Source of the DNA: an uncultured Lachnospiraceae bacterium
Lineage (GTDB): Bacteria; Bacillota; Clostridia; Lachnospirales; Lachnospiraceae
Direction of reading: 5' to 3'
Length of the DNA: 5,005 nt
Assembly (NCBI GenBank): GCA_902803355.1
Contig: CADCPP010000177.1
Location: 1 to 5,005, forward strand
The notes beneath the pieces were generated by a model. That model ran no database searches. It had not been told where the DNA came from and saw only the letters and a program-made list of their open reading frames with translations. A program made the position numbers and the translations under genes. Below, in pieces: positions 3,754-5,005 of the stretch (its first letter is position 1; the number at the start of each line of letters is the position of its first letter).

Positions 3754-5005
3754 ACGAGAACAAATGGACCGGTCTGAGCAAAGACGATTTTGACGCTGCA
3801 CTGGCAGAGAGCCTTCCGGATGATCCTGCGGAAGAGATCAGCAGCAAGGTGACCCCCTGGGCGAATGCGATCCTCCTGATCCTGCTCAGCCTTGCCTTCA
3901 ACCTGATCGCGATCGATATCTTCCCCTTTAATCTTATCCTGCCCACGGCAAGCTTTTCCTGCGGGCTGCTTGGCTGGAACAGCCTGCGGGGCGCAAATCA
4001 GGCCTTCCGAAAAGGCTGGATCCTCATGCTTGTGCGCAGCGCATGGTACATGCTGACCGTTTTCATGAATATGACGATATGGGACCTTTCGGAGCTTCTT
4101 GGAGCGGACGTCCAGTTTATTCTGTCCGTCGTCTCCGTCCTGCTTCTGCTTGCCCAGCTGGTCTGCCTGCGGGACGGGATCGCTGCCGTGCAGCAAGAAG
4201 CCGGTGCCGAGGAGGATACCAAAGCGGTCAGCGTTCTGATCCTTGAATATGTGATTCTTGCCCTTCTTGCCTTCTTTGCCCAAGATGCTGCAGGCGCGCT
4301 TGGGCTGATCATGATCATCGTGATCATTGCCGGTCTGATCAGTGTTGGGCGGCTCTCTCACGCTCTTGATGAAGCCGGCTACCTGATCACGCCTGCGCCT
4401 ATCTCGCTCAGCCGCAAAGCCCTGCTTGGGATCTTTCTGGGTACGCTGGCGCTGGGAAGCCTGCTCTGCTTCCTCTTCTTCAGCCGCTATCCGATGAAGT
4501 GGGAGAAAAGAGAGGCCTCCCGCTCGGAAGAAGCTGCGCAGATCTCTGAAGATCTGCTCTCGCTCGGTTTTCCGGAGAAAGTGCTGGCGGATCTTTCGGA
4601 GGAGGATATTATTGCCTGCAAGGGCGCCCTTTCCGTTATGACATTTGATTCCTACTACTCTACCTTGCGGCTTGACGGGATGCACAGAATTGCTGCAGCG
4701 GTGGTTCTGTCAGAGAAGCCCCGAATCTGGAAGGTTTTCTATCACACCTCTCTTCCGGATCAGGAACACTACTGGGGAACCGAGGCGATGGAGATCAGGC
4801 CGTATGATGCCCTGGGTGTTTTTGCGTTCGCCGACGAGCCAAGAGGCTATGTTCTGACCGGCAGTGGTGACGAGACGCAAATCATGCAGATTTCTTCTGT
4901 AAAAACAATTCATTATGACCAGCGCCACATCTTGAATGGGATGGGCGCCGGCTGGTTCAGCGGCAATTCCTGCTTTTTCAGTTTTTCTCTGCCAAACGGG
5001 TATCA
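3750..5005 (+). CDS. Polytopic membrane protein, putative anti-sigma factor/sensor, module B (3' truncated by window)
   Basis: The frame from ATG 3750 stays open for 418 codons to the window edge, so the C terminus is missing. It is a clear paralogue of the protein at 1110-2648. The acidic N terminus carries DDFDAALAESLP (12-23) and TPW (35-37), matching DSFDELLEESLP and NPW at the same residue numbers. Seven hydrophobic segments lie near 40-56, 59-77, 89-108, 121-140, 159-178, 183-200 and 225-245. The juxtamembrane RYPMKWEK falls at 246-253 in both proteins. Beyond it, this copy is about 13 residues shorter before GFPEKVLADLSEEDIIACKG (273-292), then RIWKVFYH and YWGTEAMEIRP match the first copy. 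The far outer part (about 352 onward) diverges much more. N-in/C-out topology and coupling to the sigma gene suggest an anti-sigma/sensor role, inferred not shown. By comparison with the 512-residue paralogue, roughly 80-100 residues are probably missing. Confidence 0.9.
   Translation, partial: MNENKWTGLSKDDFDAALAESLPDDPAEEISSKVTPWANAILLILLSLAFNLIAIDIFPFNLILPTASFSCGLLGWNSLRGANQAFRKGWILMLVRSAWYMLTVFMNMTIWDLSELLGADVQFILSVVSVLLLLAQLVCLRDGIAAVQQEAGAEEDTKAVSVLILEYVILALLAFFAQDAAGALGLIMIIVIIAGLISVGRLSHALDEAGYLITPAPISLSRKALLGIFLGTLALGSLLCFLFFSRYPMKWEKREASRSEEAAQISEDLLSLGFPEKVLADLSEEDIIACKGALSVMTFDSYYSTLRLDGMHRIAAAVVLSEKPRIWKVFYHTSLPDQEHYWGTEAMEIRPYDALGVFAFADEPRGYVLTGSGDETQIMQISSVKTIHYDQRHILNGMGAGWFSGNSCFFSFSLPNGY

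Noticed and set aside
3702..4685. Long antisense open frame of 327 codons
   Set aside because: It lies opposite the module B membrane protein, which has paralogue support throughout. Its composition (rich in H, Q, R, K, D without fold-like pattern) is that of a shadow frame.

Overview
The window looks like chromosomal DNA from a fairly GC-rich Firmicute, probably of the Clostridia. The evidence is strong AAGGAGG-type ribosome sites 5-7 bases before ATG, TATAAT -10 boxes, GC-rich terminators with a T tract, and a palindrome built on a GGGGACGGTTCTTTTGTCT-type core that I associate with Clostridia. The genus cannot be told from the sequence. All supported genes lie on the + strand.

Layout: (1) 1-378 is the 3' end of a membrane transporter resembling sodium:glutamate symporters (GltS family), closed by a strong intrinsic terminator at 438-467. 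(2) 498-2648 is module A: a conserved promoter region, an ECF-type sigma-70 factor (578-1123), and an overlapping gene for a 512-residue polytopic membrane protein (1110-2648) that is a candidate anti-sigma factor and sensor. (3) 2645-2995 is a small ABM-domain (YgiN-like) protein gene with its own good housekeeping promoter, whose -35 box overlaps the stop codon of module A. (4) 2996-3131 is non-coding and holds two hairpins, one a REP-like palindrome, and TGTCT-rich direct repeats. (5) 3132-5005 is module B: the same promoter region, a second sigma factor (3211-3753) and a second membrane protein (3750 to beyond the window end). The last gene has no stop in the window, so it is easy to miss; it is read here directly from the sequence.

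The central observation is that modules A and B are diverged tandem paralogues. They share the sigma factor (62 of the first 87 residues identical by eye), the translational coupling, the membrane protein (same seven-segment layout, shared N-terminal and extracytoplasmic motifs) and about 75 bp of promoter DNA. The membrane proteins have an acidic cytoplasmic N terminus, about seven membrane segments with positive loops placed for N-in/C-out topology, and a large C-terminal domain outside. The simplest model is a pair of cell-envelope signalling units in which each membrane protein holds its partner sigma factor until its outer domain senses something. The near-identical DNA-recognition regions of the two sigma factors and their near-identical promoters suggest overlapping regulons or cross-regulation. 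The function as anti-sigma factor is inferred from context and topology; I recognise no characterised anti-sigma domain.
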